Origin: Muribaculaceae bacterium
GTDB lineage: Bacteria; Bacteroidota; Bacteroidia; Bacteroidales; Muribaculaceae
Direction of reading: 5' to 3'
DNA: 39,403 nucleotides
Assembly (NCBI GenBank): GCA_017396945.1
Contig: JAFQKI010000005.1
Location: forward strand, 1 to 39,403
Part shown: positions 16,884-26,248 of the stretch, one piece after another
How positions within the stretch are numbered: the stretch's first letter is position 1
Layout: every line of letters starts with the position of its first letter
Notes under the pieces: model-generated
Told to the model about the DNA's origin: nothing
Seen by the model: only the letters and a program-made list of their open reading frames with translations
Databases searched by the model: none
Program-made: the position numbers and the translations under genes

Positions 16884-17638
16884 TTTTTAGACCTGTTATT
16901 TTTCAATATGCAAAGATACCGCTTTAAAAGCGAAAAACAGCTAATTTTAATCGATTTTTCTTTTAACACCTGATATTTTTCACGATTATTGGTTATTAAG
17001 CGATGATATAGTTGGGTTGATAATCCGCCTGTTGTCATTGCAACCATATCAATGGGAAGATAGTATCCCTCTACCCCATTTTCAAGCATAAGGCGCACAA
17101 ACATCTCAAAGTCACCACATATCAGATATTTCTCAGTATATAACCCATATTGTTCAAACATCTCTCTGCGAAGATATAATGACGGATGTGGAGGTGCGAT
17201 ACCTCGGCGCAACATTTCCGGAGTAAAATCAGATGCAGAATAATATCGCACACACTTATCACTTCCGGACTTGACATAATGAATATCTCCATATACCATT
17301 CTCACCGCTTCGTCATTCATTGCCATTGCCACCTCGGCAAGCACATTATTTGACGTAAATCGGTCATTACCATGAAGACATCCAACGACATCTCCCGATG
17401 CCATTCTTATTCCCTTATTTATCGCATTATAAACACCGGCATCAGGTTCACTAATATACTTTATCTTGTCGGGATACCGCTCTGCATAATCTTTTATGAT
17501 TGATAATGAACCATCGGTACTTGCGCCATCTATAATGATATGCTCCACATCACCATGAGTTTGCGACAAGACACTCTCAATCGTGTTTTTTATCGTCGCT
17601 TCATTATTGCGAGTAGCTGTAATTATAGTTATTTTCAT
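16880..17638 (-). CDS. GT2-family glycosyltransferase
   Basis: 252 residues from the ATG at 17638. A longer frame from 17677 exists, but its first 13 codons overlap the end of the upstream gene and the family N-terminus is MKITIITATRNNEATI. Seen: the GT-A fold start, HIIIDGASTDGS, EPDAGVYNAINKGIRMASGDVVGCLHGND with the DxD-like region, and GDFEMFVRL. This matches WcaA-like glycosyltransferases that add sugars to lipid-linked or capsular glycans. It starts 4 bases after the upstream stop and its stop overlaps the epimerase start. Confidence 0.88.
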   Translation of the reverse strand: MKITIITATRNNEATIKNTIESVLSQTHGDVEHIIIDGASTDGSLSIIKDYAERYPDKIKYISEPDAGVYNAINKGIRMASGDVVGCLHGNDRFTSNNVLAEVAMAMNDEAVRMVYGDIHYVKSGSDKCVRYYSASDFTPEMLRRGIAPPHPSLYLRREMFEQYGLYTEKYLICGDFEMFVRLMLENGVEGYYLPIDMVAMTTGGLSTQLYHRLITNNREKYQVLKEKSIKISCFSLLKRYLCILKNNRSKN

Positions 17639-17642
17639 ATCA

Positions 17643-19067
17643 TCACATTGCAGACTGTTGTAGATTGTAAGCCACAACCAAAGTTAACACAAGTAAAACT
17701 ATATATCCAACACACCACCACCGAAACATACGGCTATGCCGGCAACATGCGACAACATAAACCGCCGACGGCACAAGCATCGGTAACATCGGCAACCCAT
17801 ATCGAGAAACGGTTCCGGCAAACAGATAAGCCGGAATTAACCATAACACAACACCACACAATGACATACGGATTAATATGCGTGGAGACTTTCGCCAACC
17901 CACAAACAAATAATACAATACCAATCCACCTACCGCATACCATGGATAAGCTACATGAGCATAAGCCAATGTATATCCAAATCCCATATCACGCGCAAAA
18001 TTCCATGGAAATGGGACAAGATATTGCACTACCGCACTCATAGGCAAGTATAACAATCTTTTCCATATCGGGAAATCAAAATATCCCGCGACTATATCAT
18101 TATAAGCCCGATGTTGCGCATGGTCATAAAAAAATGAGGTTTTTACTGTTATTCCTTGTATCGCGCCTTGCGGAAGCCCAACCACACTCGGTTCTTCTGT
18201 TAATTGGGCGCAAACGACCATTATTGCAACGCCTGTTATAGCCATTATTACACCCGTTGCCACACTTTGTCTATTCCGCCTCATCATTAGAATAACTCCT
18301 ATCGGTATCATCAATAAATAAGTATGTCGCATAAATGCAAGCAATATACACCCTACTCCAAAACCTATCCATAACAAAACTTTATTGCGCAACGTTTTAG
18401 GAGTGGCATATATTCCGGTGAAACTCAATGCGACCAATACCATAGCGAAACACACACCTGCTTCTTTCAACAACAATGTGCCGGAATTTAGATAATAACA
18501 CACCACAGCTGTCAACGACATTGCGATAGTAGATTGAGACGTTCTATTACCGCAATTCCGCAAGACTTGCCAAGTAATGCCTCCACTCACTATGATACAC
18601 AACAATATCGCCATCATATTTACCACCAAAGGAGACACAATCGTAATTCCGGTAATACGCCACAACCAAGATATTAATAATCCATATCCATGCTGTTTTA
18701 ATGGCGAAAATACTCCGACAGGATGCCCCACGCTTGCCAACGCATCATAATAATAACGATGAGCATCCGGATTGTTTAGAACCGGCAGTTCCGTTGTTCC
18801 TCCTAATGCAACCGTAAAATAATGCACATTTGCTATCACTCCAACTGATAACAGAGTTGAGGCTACAAGCAATATCCACCTTCCCTTATTTGAATACCAA
18901 GGAGTATAGCGATATATAACAGACACACACAACCACACCGCAATCATTGCGCCACAAGTGCTCCACACTTCGGCACCCGGCAACATCCACAACGCAATTA
19001 ATACAATTATGATATAACACAATTGCGCTATTCTAAATGAGTGTTTGGTATAATTTTTATCTGCCAT
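17643..19067 (-). CDS. Polytopic membrane protein, GT-C glycosyltransferase-like
   Basis: 474 residues with about 10-12 hydrophobic membrane segments. After the third segment there is an acidic external-loop motif LNNPDAHRYYYDALASVG (Asp101, Asp108), the position where GT-C enzymes carry their catalytic Asp, followed by SPLKQHGYGLLISWLW. No family is certain by eye. It heads an operon with a GT2 glycosyltransferase and an epimerase, so transfer of a sugar from a polyprenyl-phosphate carrier on the periplasmic side is plausible. The ATG sits only 10 bases past the hairpin that ends the upstream gene. Confidence 0.7.
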   Translation of the reverse strand: MADKNYTKHSFRIAQLCYIIIVLIALWMLPGAEVWSTCGAMIAVWLCVSVIYRYTPWYSNKGRWILLVASTLLSVGVIANVHYFTVALGGTTELPVLNNPDAHRYYYDALASVGHPVGVFSPLKQHGYGLLISWLWRITGITIVSPLVVNMMAILLCIIVSGGITWQVLRNCGNRTSQSTIAMSLTAVVCYYLNSGTLLLKEAGVCFAMVLVALSFTGIYATPKTLRNKVLLWIGFGVGCILLAFMRHTYLLMIPIGVILMMRRNRQSVATGVIMAITGVAIMVVCAQLTEEPSVVGLPQGAIQGITVKTSFFYDHAQHRAYNDIVAGYFDFPIWKRLLYLPMSAVVQYLVPFPWNFARDMGFGYTLAYAHVAYPWYAVGGLVLYYLFVGWRKSPRILIRMSLCGVVLWLIPAYLFAGTVSRYGLPMLPMLVPSAVYVVACCRHSRMFRWWCVGYIVLLVLTLVVAYNLQQSAM

Positions 19068-19077
19068 TTAAAAATCA

Positions 19078-19111
19078 TGAGGGTGTGTCAATACAACATA
19101 ACACACCCTCA
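19078..19111 (-). terminator. Terminator after the CoA-transferase gene
   Basis: Perfect 11-base inverted repeat TGAGGGTGTGT (19078-19088) and ACACACCCTCA (19101-19111). On the minus strand it is followed by TGATTTTTAAAT, which already reaches the start codon of the next gene. Confidence 0.75.
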
Positions 19112-19129
19112 CTATAGTAGTTTTTACAA

Positions 19130-20623
19130 TTATGCAAATTTAGACCAATCGGTGTTGCGCATATCTCCTGATGCCGCAAATTCGGTGTGGAATGCGAGCG
19201 CGGCATTGAGAGTGTGCGGAGTTTGACCACCTTTACCAAGTTTCAGATAATCCCAAAGCAATTGTTTGTATTCGGGATTTACACAGTTTTCAATTACTGT
19301 TTCAGCACGTTGAACAGGATCTTTACCTCTGAGATCGGCGATACCTTGATCGGTGATAAGAACATCCACAGAGTGTTCACTGTGGTCAAGGTGAGATACC
19401 ATTGGCACGATATTACTAATCAAGCCACCCTTGGTAACTGACGGACAACTAAAAATTGAGAGATAAGCGTTTCGAGTAAAGTCGCCCGAACCACCAATAC
19501 CATTCATCATCTTGGTTCCAAGCACATGAGTAGAGTTGATATTTCCAAAAATATCTGCCTCAAGTGCTGTATTCATTGTAATAAGACCTAAGCGACGTAC
19601 AATTTCAGGATTGTTTGAGATCTCTCCTGGGCGAATAAGTATTTTATCATGGAAAAATTCCATATTGCTAAACACTTTATCCATTGCGTCATCAGAGAAT
19701 GTCAATGAACATGTGCTGGCAAATTTGCATTTTCCTTTTAACATCAAATCCACAACCGAGTCTTGAATAACTTCGGTGTACATTTCAAATTGAGGTATTT
19801 CAGCACTTTCACCAAGTCCATGAAGCACTGCGTTTGCAACATTACCTACACCCGACTGCATTGGCAAGAATGTTTTAGGTATGCGACCGGCACGCAACTC
19901 ACGAAGCAAAAATTCACACACATTTGCCCCGATGCGCATTGTAACTTCGTCAAGATCGGCAAAACCTTTCACTCCATCTTTGGCTGAAGTCTTAACGATA
20001 CCCACAATTTTTGCAGGGTCAACCAAAAGAATCGGCGAACCAATGCGGTCACTCGCGCTATAAATAGGAATTTCACGACGATATGGAGGATCGGCAGGAA
20101 GATACACATCATGAAGACCACGTATAGTTTGTGGTATAGCATCGTTCAACTCCACGATTACTTTCTTTGCCATTTTTGCAATTGTGGGAGAGATTCCCAT
20201 ACCGGTACCCAATATAATCTCACCATTGTCATTAATATCGGCAGCTTCAATAATAGCCACATCAAGATCACCAAAGAAACCATAACGCATTTTTTGAGCG
20301 AGTTCCGACAAGTGAAGATCAAAATAGTGAGCATCGTGAGCATTCAAGCGTTTACGCAAGTCGGCACTGCTTTGATAAGGAGTGCGCATATTGATTGCAT
20401 TTGCTCGAGCAAGCGCACCATCAACGTGATCATTGGTTGATGCACCTGTAAACATATTAATTTTAAACTCACGACCATTTTCGTGTTCTTTAATAGCCCT
20501 TTCAGCAAGAGCTTCGGTCACAACTTTGGGTGTACCTGACGCGGTAAAGCCCGAAAAGCCAACGTTGTCACCATTCTTTATATGTTCGGCCGCTTCTTGC
20601 GCCGAAATAAATGGGATTGCCAT
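19130..20623 (-). CDS. Succinate/acetate CoA-transferase (acetyl-CoA hydrolase family)
   Basis: 497 residues, typical of the ACH1/Cat1/SucCoA:acetate family. Seen: NVGFSGFTASGTPKVV near the N-terminus, MFTGASTNDHVDGALA, the conserved PMQSGVGNVANAVLHGL, TEVIQDSVVDLM with the likely catalytic Glu, and a C-terminal glycine-rich NGIGGSGDFTRNAYLS. These enzymes move CoA between succinyl-CoA or propionyl-CoA and acetate or succinate during the succinate-propionate fermentation of Bacteroidales. It follows a small membrane-protein gene by 28 bases (likely co-transcribed) and ends at a strong terminator. Confidence 0.92.
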   Translation of the reverse strand: MAIPFISAQEAAEHIKNGDNVGFSGFTASGTPKVVTEALAERAIKEHENGREFKINMFTGASTNDHVDGALARANAINMRTPYQSSADLRKRLNAHDAHYFDLHLSELAQKMRYGFFGDLDVAIIEAADINDNGEIILGTGMGISPTIAKMAKKVIVELNDAIPQTIRGLHDVYLPADPPYRREIPIYSASDRIGSPILLVDPAKIVGIVKTSAKDGVKGFADLDEVTMRIGANVCEFLLRELRAGRIPKTFLPMQSGVGNVANAVLHGLGESAEIPQFEMYTEVIQDSVVDLMLKGKCKFASTCSLTFSDDAMDKVFSNMEFFHDKILIRPGEISNNPEIVRRLGLITMNTALEADIFGNINSTHVLGTKMMNGIGGSGDFTRNAYLSIFSCPSVTKGGLISNIVPMVSHLDHSEHSVDVLITDQGIADLRGKDPVQRAETVIENCVNPEYKQLLWDYLKLGKGGQTPHTLNAALAFHTEFAASGDMRNTDWSKFA

Positions 20624-20651
20624 TGATGTGATGTTTTATTTTATTGTTATG

Positions 20652-21032
20652 TTAAAATTTTGTTTTAAATATCTCACTATCTATCATTGCTCTACGCCAT
20701 CTTTCCAATTCTTCTGCTTCATTTTGCGCTACAATTTCAGGATTTTCTATTGCTGACGGAATAGTTGCAACATCTTCGACTTCATCTGCAACAATTCGCG
20801 CACCCTCTTCTCTAATTATTGAAATAGGTGGTGCCGATCGTTTTGCCGGCGATGGCTTATTTTCAGTTTTATATTTCGGAGAGACAGGTTGAGCCTGTAT
20901 TATCTCTTCAGGAGTATATACCGGTCTTTCAGACGCAGATTGAGTTTTTCGGCTCTTCACGTCTTTAAGAATCTCCTTAATAATCAGACCTCCGATTATT
21001 AAAATACCTATAATTATTTTTGAGGTATCCAC
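20652..21032 (-). CDS. Small membrane-anchored hypothetical protein
   Basis: 126 residues from the GTG at 21032 (MDTSKIIIGILIIGGL...). The frame could begin at a TTG at 21053, but that codon is inside the -7 box of a well-formed promoter, so GTG is preferred. Residues about 4-18 are a hydrophobic anchor. The rest is a charged, Pro/Ser/Glu-rich, probably disordered tail with a helical end (NEAEELERWRRAMIDSEIF). No known family. It is the first gene of a pair with the CoA-transferase. Confidence 0.6.
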   Translation of the reverse strand: MDTSKIIIGILIIGGLIIKEILKDVKSRKTQSASERPVYTPEEIIQAQPVSPKYKTENKPSPAKRSAPPISIIREEGARIVADEVEDVATIPSAIENPEIVAQNEAEELERWRRAMIDSEIFKTKF

Positions 21033-21050
21033 TCTTTTAGTAATTTTGCA

Positions 21051-21082
21051 CAAAATTAGGTAATTCTGATTGTAATTACAAA
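21051..21082 (-). promoter_or_regulatory. Promoter of the small-protein/CoA-transferase operon
   Basis: Minus strand: TTTG at 21082-21079, 20-base spacer, TAATTTTG at 21058-21051. Exact Bacteroidetes consensus. It predicts transcription start near 21045, between the TTG at 21053 and the GTG at 21032. Confidence 0.7.
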
Positions 21083-21141
21083 GTTTTTTATCACTTTTAA
21101 TCGTTAAAACTTAGGTTTATTATAGATAGTTTTTGGTCATT

Positions 21142-22506
21142 ATGTCAAAAAACGCCACAAATCAAGATACTCCGACTCTCGATAAGAAATTATTTATCGA
21201 GACCTATGGTTGCCAAATGAATGTTGCCGATAGTGAAGTTGTTGCAGCCATTATGGGTATGGCCGGATATGAAACAGTTGACAACATTGAAGATGCCGAC
21301 GCAGTATTGCTCAACACCTGCTCAATTCGCGACAATGCCGAGCAAAAAATCATCTCTCGATTGAATTATTTTGCCTCATTACGTCGCAAGCATAAAGCTT
21401 CACGCTTGATTGTGGGCGTAATCGGGTGCATGGCTGAGCGCGTCAAAGACACCCTCATCAACGATTATGGCGTTGACCTTGTTGCCGGACCCGACTCTTA
21501 TCTTGATTTGCCTAATCTTTTTGCATCGGTTGAAAATGGAGAAAAAGCCATAAACGTAGAACTAAGTACGACCGAGACCTACCGAGATGTTATCCCCTCG
21601 CGCATCACAGGCAATCGCGTAAGCGGATTTATAAGCATCATGCGCGGATGTAACAATTTCTGCTCTTATTGCATCGTTCCATATACTCGTGGTCGTGAAC
21701 GCAGTCGAGAGGCACAAAGCATTCTCAACGAACTTGAAGACCTTCGGTCAAAAGGGTTCAAAGAGGTTACTCTATTAGGTCAAAATGTCAACAGCTACAA
21801 CTTTGTGGCTGAAGATGGTACACACACCGATTTCGCGTCATTACTTTCAATGGTTGCCGAGGCTGCGCCTGATATGCGTGTGCGTTTCACAACCTCCCAC
21901 CCCAAAGATATGAGCGATGAGATAATTGCCGTTATCGCTAAATATCCCAACATCTGCAATCATATTCACTTGCCGGTTCAATCAGGAAGCAACTCGGTGC
22001 TAAAAAGCATGAACCGCAAATACACTCGCGAGTGGTATCTCGACCGCATAGCAGCAATTCGCCGTGCCATACCCGATTGTGGCATCTCTACCGATATGTT
22101 CACCGGTTTTTACAACGAAAGCGAAGAAGATTTCCAACTCACCCTTGATCTCATGCGCGAAGTTGGGTTTGACGCATCATTTATGTTCAAATACTCTGAA
22201 CGTCCCGGCACTCTCGCCTCAAAGCAGATGCCCGACAACGTCCCTGAGGATGTGAAAATCGATCGTCTTAACCGAATGATTGCATTACAAAACGAGTTGT
22301 CTCTTGCTTCTAATCGCCGTGACATCGGCAAAACTTTTGACGTACTTGTCGAAGGGGTGTCTAAACGTAGCAAAGAGCAATTTGTTGGACGCAACCAGCA
22401 AAACAAGACCCTTGTGTTCCCTCGTGGCAATTATCGAGTAGGAGACATCGTGAAAGTCAAAGTTATTGATGCGTCATCAGCTACACTTATAAGCGAACTC
22501 GCATAG
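21142..22506 (+). CDS. miaB: tRNA-2-methylthio-N6-dimethylallyladenosine synthase
   Basis: 454 residues from the ATG at 21142; a TTG three codons earlier is less likely. MiaB is a radical-SAM methylthiotransferase that modifies A37 in tRNAs reading UNN codons. Seen in order: the UPF0004 domain with its cluster cysteines (ETYGCQMN, LNTCSIRDNA, IGCMAERV), the radical-SAM CxxxCxxC motif as GCNNFCSYCIVPYTRGRE, and a C-terminal TRAM domain (about 385-454). Complete and normal in length. The MFS gene follows 26 bases later on the same strand. Confidence 0.96.
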   Translation: MSKNATNQDTPTLDKKLFIETYGCQMNVADSEVVAAIMGMAGYETVDNIEDADAVLLNTCSIRDNAEQKIISRLNYFASLRRKHKASRLIVGVIGCMAERVKDTLINDYGVDLVAGPDSYLDLPNLFASVENGEKAINVELSTTETYRDVIPSRITGNRVSGFISIMRGCNNFCSYCIVPYTRGRERSREAQSILNELEDLRSKGFKEVTLLGQNVNSYNFVAEDGTHTDFASLLSMVAEAAPDMRVRFTTSHPKDMSDEIIAVIAKYPNICNHIHLPVQSGSNSVLKSMNRKYTREWYLDRIAAIRRAIPDCGISTDMFTGFYNESEEDFQLTLDLMREVGFDASFMFKYSERPGTLASKQMPDNVPEDVKIDRLNRMIALQNELSLASNRRDIGKTFDVLVEGVSKRSKEQFVGRNQQNKTLVFPRGNYRVGDIVKVKVIDASSATLISELA

Positions 22507-22532
22507 TCTTCCCTCAAAAACGTATCTCACCA

Positions 22533-23708
22533 ATGAAAGAGGTTCTTTGGAATAGGAACTATATAGCAGTGTGTGCGGCAAATTTTCTGCTGTTCTTTGC
22601 ATTTTATCTCCTATTACCCATGTTACCTCTATATCTACGAGACTCATTTGCGACCGACAAGCAAACGATTGGCATAATACTTTCAGGATATACGATTGCT
22701 GCTTTATTAATTCGACCATTTGGTGGTTTTATTGTCGATAGTTTTCCTCGCAAACCGGTTTTGCTGATATGCTACTTTGCCTTTTTCATCTTTTTTGCCG
22801 GCTATATCCTTGCCGGCACTTTGCTACTGTTTGCGATAATTCGTAGCGCTCATGGAGTAGCGTTTGGAGCAGTCACCGTTGCCAACAGCACTATGGCAAT
22901 CGACGTACTTCCCTCATCTCGGCGCAACGAGGGGATTGGCTATTATGGTGTAAGCAACAACCTCGCTATGGCTATCGGACCTTCAATTTCCATGTATCTC
23001 TATGACCACCACATCAATGCCGATGTTATCTTCACCATCTCTCTTATTGCGGCAGCCATAGGGTTGTTATGCAACGCATCTGTAAAAGCTCCTAAAAAAG
23101 ATACGATTAAAAACAAGCAACCGATTTCGCTTGACCGCTTTATCCTCACCAACGCTTCTCCGGAGTGCCTCATGGTGATATTTTTCTCATTCGCCTATGG
23201 CATTCTCTCAACCTATCTTGCGATTTATGGCAAGGATGAGGTTGGCATTAATGGCGGTAGCGGATTATTCTTTTCTCTACTCGCAATCGGACTTATCTCG
23301 GCACGCATTTTCTCAGCCCAATGGGTAAAACGCAACCGCCTGACGCTCAACATTGGCACAGGTATGGTAATCACAATCATAGGCTTTACCATGTTTGCAT
23401 TTTGGCGCAATGTCACCGGTTTTTATCTATCAGCCCTTGTTCTCGGTGCTGGCTATGGAGCCATGTGCCCATCATTCCAAGCCGTTTTCATCAACATGGC
23501 TCACAATAATCGCCGTGGCACTGCCAATTCCACTTATCTCACTTCTTGGGATTTAGGACTTGGCATCGGCGTGCTTATAGGTGGCGCAGTTGCCGAGCGC
23601 ACAAGCTACCACGATGCATATCTAATGGCAACAGCGGTGTGTATAATAGGCGCAATCGCCTTTTTCTACCACACCGCCAGCCACTTCAACCGCAACAAAC
23701 TCCGATAA
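22533..23708 (+). CDS. Major facilitator superfamily transporter
   Basis: 391 residues with about 12 membrane segments in two halves. The MFS loop 2-3 signature reads GFIVDSFPRKPVLL (close to GxxxDRxGRR), and AIIRSAHGVAFGAV lies in segment 4. The length and pattern resemble drug or sugar exporters of the DHA1/AraJ group; substrate cannot be told. It follows miaB by 26 bases and ends at a terminator shared with the convergent TonB-receptor gene. Confidence 0.88.
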   Translation: MKEVLWNRNYIAVCAANFLLFFAFYLLLPMLPLYLRDSFATDKQTIGIILSGYTIAALLIRPFGGFIVDSFPRKPVLLICYFAFFIFFAGYILAGTLLLFAIIRSAHGVAFGAVTVANSTMAIDVLPSSRRNEGIGYYGVSNNLAMAIGPSISMYLYDHHINADVIFTISLIAAAIGLLCNASVKAPKKDTIKNKQPISLDRFILTNASPECLMVIFFSFAYGILSTYLAIYGKDEVGINGGSGLFFSLLAIGLISARIFSAQWVKRNRLTLNIGTGMVITIIGFTMFAFWRNVTGFYLSALVLGAGYGAMCPSFQAVFINMAHNNRRGTANSTYLTSWDLGLGIGVLIGGAVAERTSYHDAYLMATAVCIIGAIAFFYHTASHFNRNKLR

Positions 23709-23716
23709 AAACGACA

Positions 23717-23760
23717 AGGATAACATGTCATCACGACACATTATCCTCATCATTTTATTT
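23717..23760. terminator. Terminator between convergent MFS and TonB-receptor genes
   Basis: Nested hairpin: AGGATAA (23717-23723) with TTATCCT (23741-23747), and inside it TGTC with GACA around ATCAC. It is followed on the plus strand by a T-rich run to 23760. The 69-base intergenic gap contains nothing else. Confidence 0.65.
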
Positions 23761-23777
23761 CGTATAATACAAGCCTC

Positions 23778-26165
23778 TTATAGGCTGAATTTCACACCGG
23801 CAAAATAGGTACGCGGAGCAGTAGGCCCATAGAAATATCCTGAGTCACGGAAACCTCCCGAATCAAGGTCTTCTTGAAACTCGTTGAAGATATTTTGCAC
23901 CCCCGCATTAAACTGCACATTCAAGTTATCTCGCAGATTAATTGTATAACTGAATTTCACATTAAAATCAAAGAAATCAGGCGTATGAACCAACTCATCA
24001 TGAGTAATATATGAGAACGGATAATCAACCGGAATATCCTCCGGAGCCGGTGCATAATGAGGCACATACATCTTACCTGTATAAACTCCCGACAAGGACC
24101 AATCAAAGTTCTTGAACGGAGATCCCGACAATGTGAAGTAACCATACAGATTTGGCGTGCGCATCATGTTTTTGGTTGGAGCCACTGAGGGATCCTCACT
24201 CCATTGTTCCGCTTCTTTATACAAGCTGCGTTGCCATGTCATGCCAAGTTGCAACGAGATATCTTTTCCATGTGCCATCCTGAAATCCACATTAGCCCCA
24301 TATACATGCGCTCCACTACCATTGCGACGCTCTTTCAAAGCGTTGCCATATTCATCATGTCCCAAGTCTTCAAGCACAAACACATCGTTGAGCGTGGTGT
24401 AAAATCCTTCAACCAACAAGTTGGCTTGCCAAGCGCCAAACGACCCGGTCCAATCAATTGACCCGCTGAAACTATTTGACCGCTCAGGGTCGAGACCATC
24501 GGCAAGTTGTATCAAAGTCCCCTCACCTCCTACTGCTGTAATGTGCAAATCCTCGTCATAGGCTTGTGGAGCGCGGAAACCTGTTGACCATGTGGCGCGA
24601 GCTTGGAATTTGTCGGTAGGTCGATACATCAAGTTGACTCGCGGACTTAATATAGGGTTATCAATTAAGTTGTGATTATCAAGACGCAATCCGGCAAGCA
24701 ACGTGAACTTATTCATCTTCCACTCATTTTGCACAAACGCGCCAAAAATTCTCACATCTTGCTTCATATCTCGATTATAACCCACCATTACATCATGCAT
24801 TGAGTTGCTTTGGTATTCAAGCCCGGCGGTGAAGACTGCCGGTGAGAATATCACTTTATCATAGCTACCGGTATAAGTTCCACCCAACACCCAAGTTATA
24901 TCATCGGTTTTACCATAGGCATCGGGATTTTGCTGCGCGCCATAATAGCTGTTTCGGTCTATATCTTGCACCGATGCATATATCGACATACGATGTTTCC
25001 ACTCCATCCAAGCATGGTCGTAGCTCACGCCACCGCTATTGATTATGTGTTTTGTTTGCTCGGTAATTTCGGTTTGAAATGGCTCGAGGTCAAAGTTATC
25101 ACCTCCACGACGGAATTCATTGGTTGTGTGATATTCAAGATTAATGCGGCTGAAATGTGTTGGGCGATAATACCCGTTAAGACCAAATGAATTCAAATTA
25201 AGTTTGCCAACTTCTGAAAATCCATCACCATTGGCATCATAGGGACTGCGATTGCGGAATGTTTCATAAACTGCCAACCCATATACATTGTTTTTAGAAA
25301 CCAACGATGCATTGGCATTAACTACCTCCTCCCATGCATCGCCATTCATATTTGATATAGTTGAGCCCACGCTAAATGAGTTGTTTATAGGATCTTTGGT
25401 GATAATATTGATTGTTCCACCCACTGCGTTTGCGCCAAACAATGCAGAGCCACCACCACGCACAACCTCGATACGGTCAATCATATTTACCGGTATTTGT
25501 TCCAAGGCATACACTCCCGACAAGGCACTGACTACCGGACGGCTGTTAATCAACACTTGTGAATATGGACCTTCAAGACCATTGATGCGCACCTGCGGGA
25601 AAGCACAGTTTTGGCAGTTGTTTTCGACACGCAAACCTGACTGAAAATTTAATGAACGTGCAAGGTCGGTCGAGTTGGTTCGCTCAAATAATTTTTCATT
25701 CAATATGCTTACAACTACCGGAGCTTCACTGCGTTTTACCTCATTGCGGCTCGCCGACACTACGACTTCTCCGATCAACATTCCGTCAACCTCCATGCGC
25801 AAATCTATCATTGCTGCACTCTCGGCTGTCACTTCCACAGGTTCTTCTATTGTAATGTAACCTACCGCCTGCGCTCTCACAGTGTATTTTCCGACATCCA
25901 AACCCGCAAATTCAAATGCGCCATCGATATTGGCAGATTGCGCCATTCCAGTTTCAACGATTGACACTGTCGCAAAAGGTATTACATCATCAGCCTCCAT
26001 ATCAATTACGCGACCGACTATTACATTCCCATGACTATGGCTATGATGATCATGTTGATGACCATGATTATGCTCCACACCACAATTCTCATGGCTATGT
26101 TGCTGCGCATACATAGCCGACACGCTTGCCACCACTGTAGCAAGTGTCAAAATATATTTCTTCAT
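23778..26165 (-). CDS. TonB-dependent receptor with His-rich N-terminus (metal uptake candidate)
   Basis: 795 residues. Signal peptide to about residue 20, then a His-rich stretch (about 23-46, many HxH and HD repeats with one Cys), a carboxypeptidase-regulatory-like domain (about 48-130, VIVGRVIDMEADDVIPFATVSI), a plug domain (about 140-255, VVVSASRNEVKRSEAPVVVSIL, RVNGLEG-like loop, VEVVRGGGSALFGANAVGGTINI) and a 22-strand barrel ending in the C-terminal Phe-type strand TYFAGVKFSL. The His cluster just after the signal peptide suggests capture of Zn, Ni, Co or Cu at the outer membrane. The neighbouring His-rich gene upstream supports this. Metal identity is inference. Confidence 0.88.
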   Translation of the reverse strand: MKKYILTLATVVASVSAMYAQQHSHENCGVEHNHGHQHDHHSHSHGNVIVGRVIDMEADDVIPFATVSIVETGMAQSANIDGAFEFAGLDVGKYTVRAQAVGYITIEEPVEVTAESAAMIDLRMEVDGMLIGEVVVSASRNEVKRSEAPVVVSILNEKLFERTNSTDLARSLNFQSGLRVENNCQNCAFPQVRINGLEGPYSQVLINSRPVVSALSGVYALEQIPVNMIDRIEVVRGGGSALFGANAVGGTINIITKDPINNSFSVGSTISNMNGDAWEEVVNANASLVSKNNVYGLAVYETFRNRSPYDANGDGFSEVGKLNLNSFGLNGYYRPTHFSRINLEYHTTNEFRRGGDNFDLEPFQTEITEQTKHIINSGGVSYDHAWMEWKHRMSIYASVQDIDRNSYYGAQQNPDAYGKTDDITWVLGGTYTGSYDKVIFSPAVFTAGLEYQSNSMHDVMVGYNRDMKQDVRIFGAFVQNEWKMNKFTLLAGLRLDNHNLIDNPILSPRVNLMYRPTDKFQARATWSTGFRAPQAYDEDLHITAVGGEGTLIQLADGLDPERSNSFSGSIDWTGSFGAWQANLLVEGFYTTLNDVFVLEDLGHDEYGNALKERRNGSGAHVYGANVDFRMAHGKDISLQLGMTWQRSLYKEAEQWSEDPSVAPTKNMMRTPNLYGYFTLSGSPFKNFDWSLSGVYTGKMYVPHYAPAPEDIPVDYPFSYITHDELVHTPDFFDFNVKFSYTINLRDNLNVQFNAGVQNIFNEFQEDLDSGGFRDSGYFYGPTAPRTYFAGVKFSL

Positions 26166-26248
26166 TAATTATTATTGTTTTTACTGAAATTGATAAATCA
26201 TTATTACACACATATATAGACAAAGGGTTCAATTCAGTGTGTGTTTTC

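Noticed and set aside
17540-18043. 167-codon plus-strand frame
   Set aside because: Antisense to the junction of the GT-C-like and GT2 genes; composition is His/Thr/Gln-rich with no motif.
19135-19142. TAAATTTG on the minus strand as promoter of the GT-C-like gene
   Set aside because: It is made by the last codons of the CoA-transferase gene and has no -33 partner; kept only as a possibility.
25916-26116. Plus-strand frame with His-rich stretches
   Set aside because: Antisense to the His-rich segment of the TonB receptor; CAT/ATG-rich codons produce His-like repeats on both strands.
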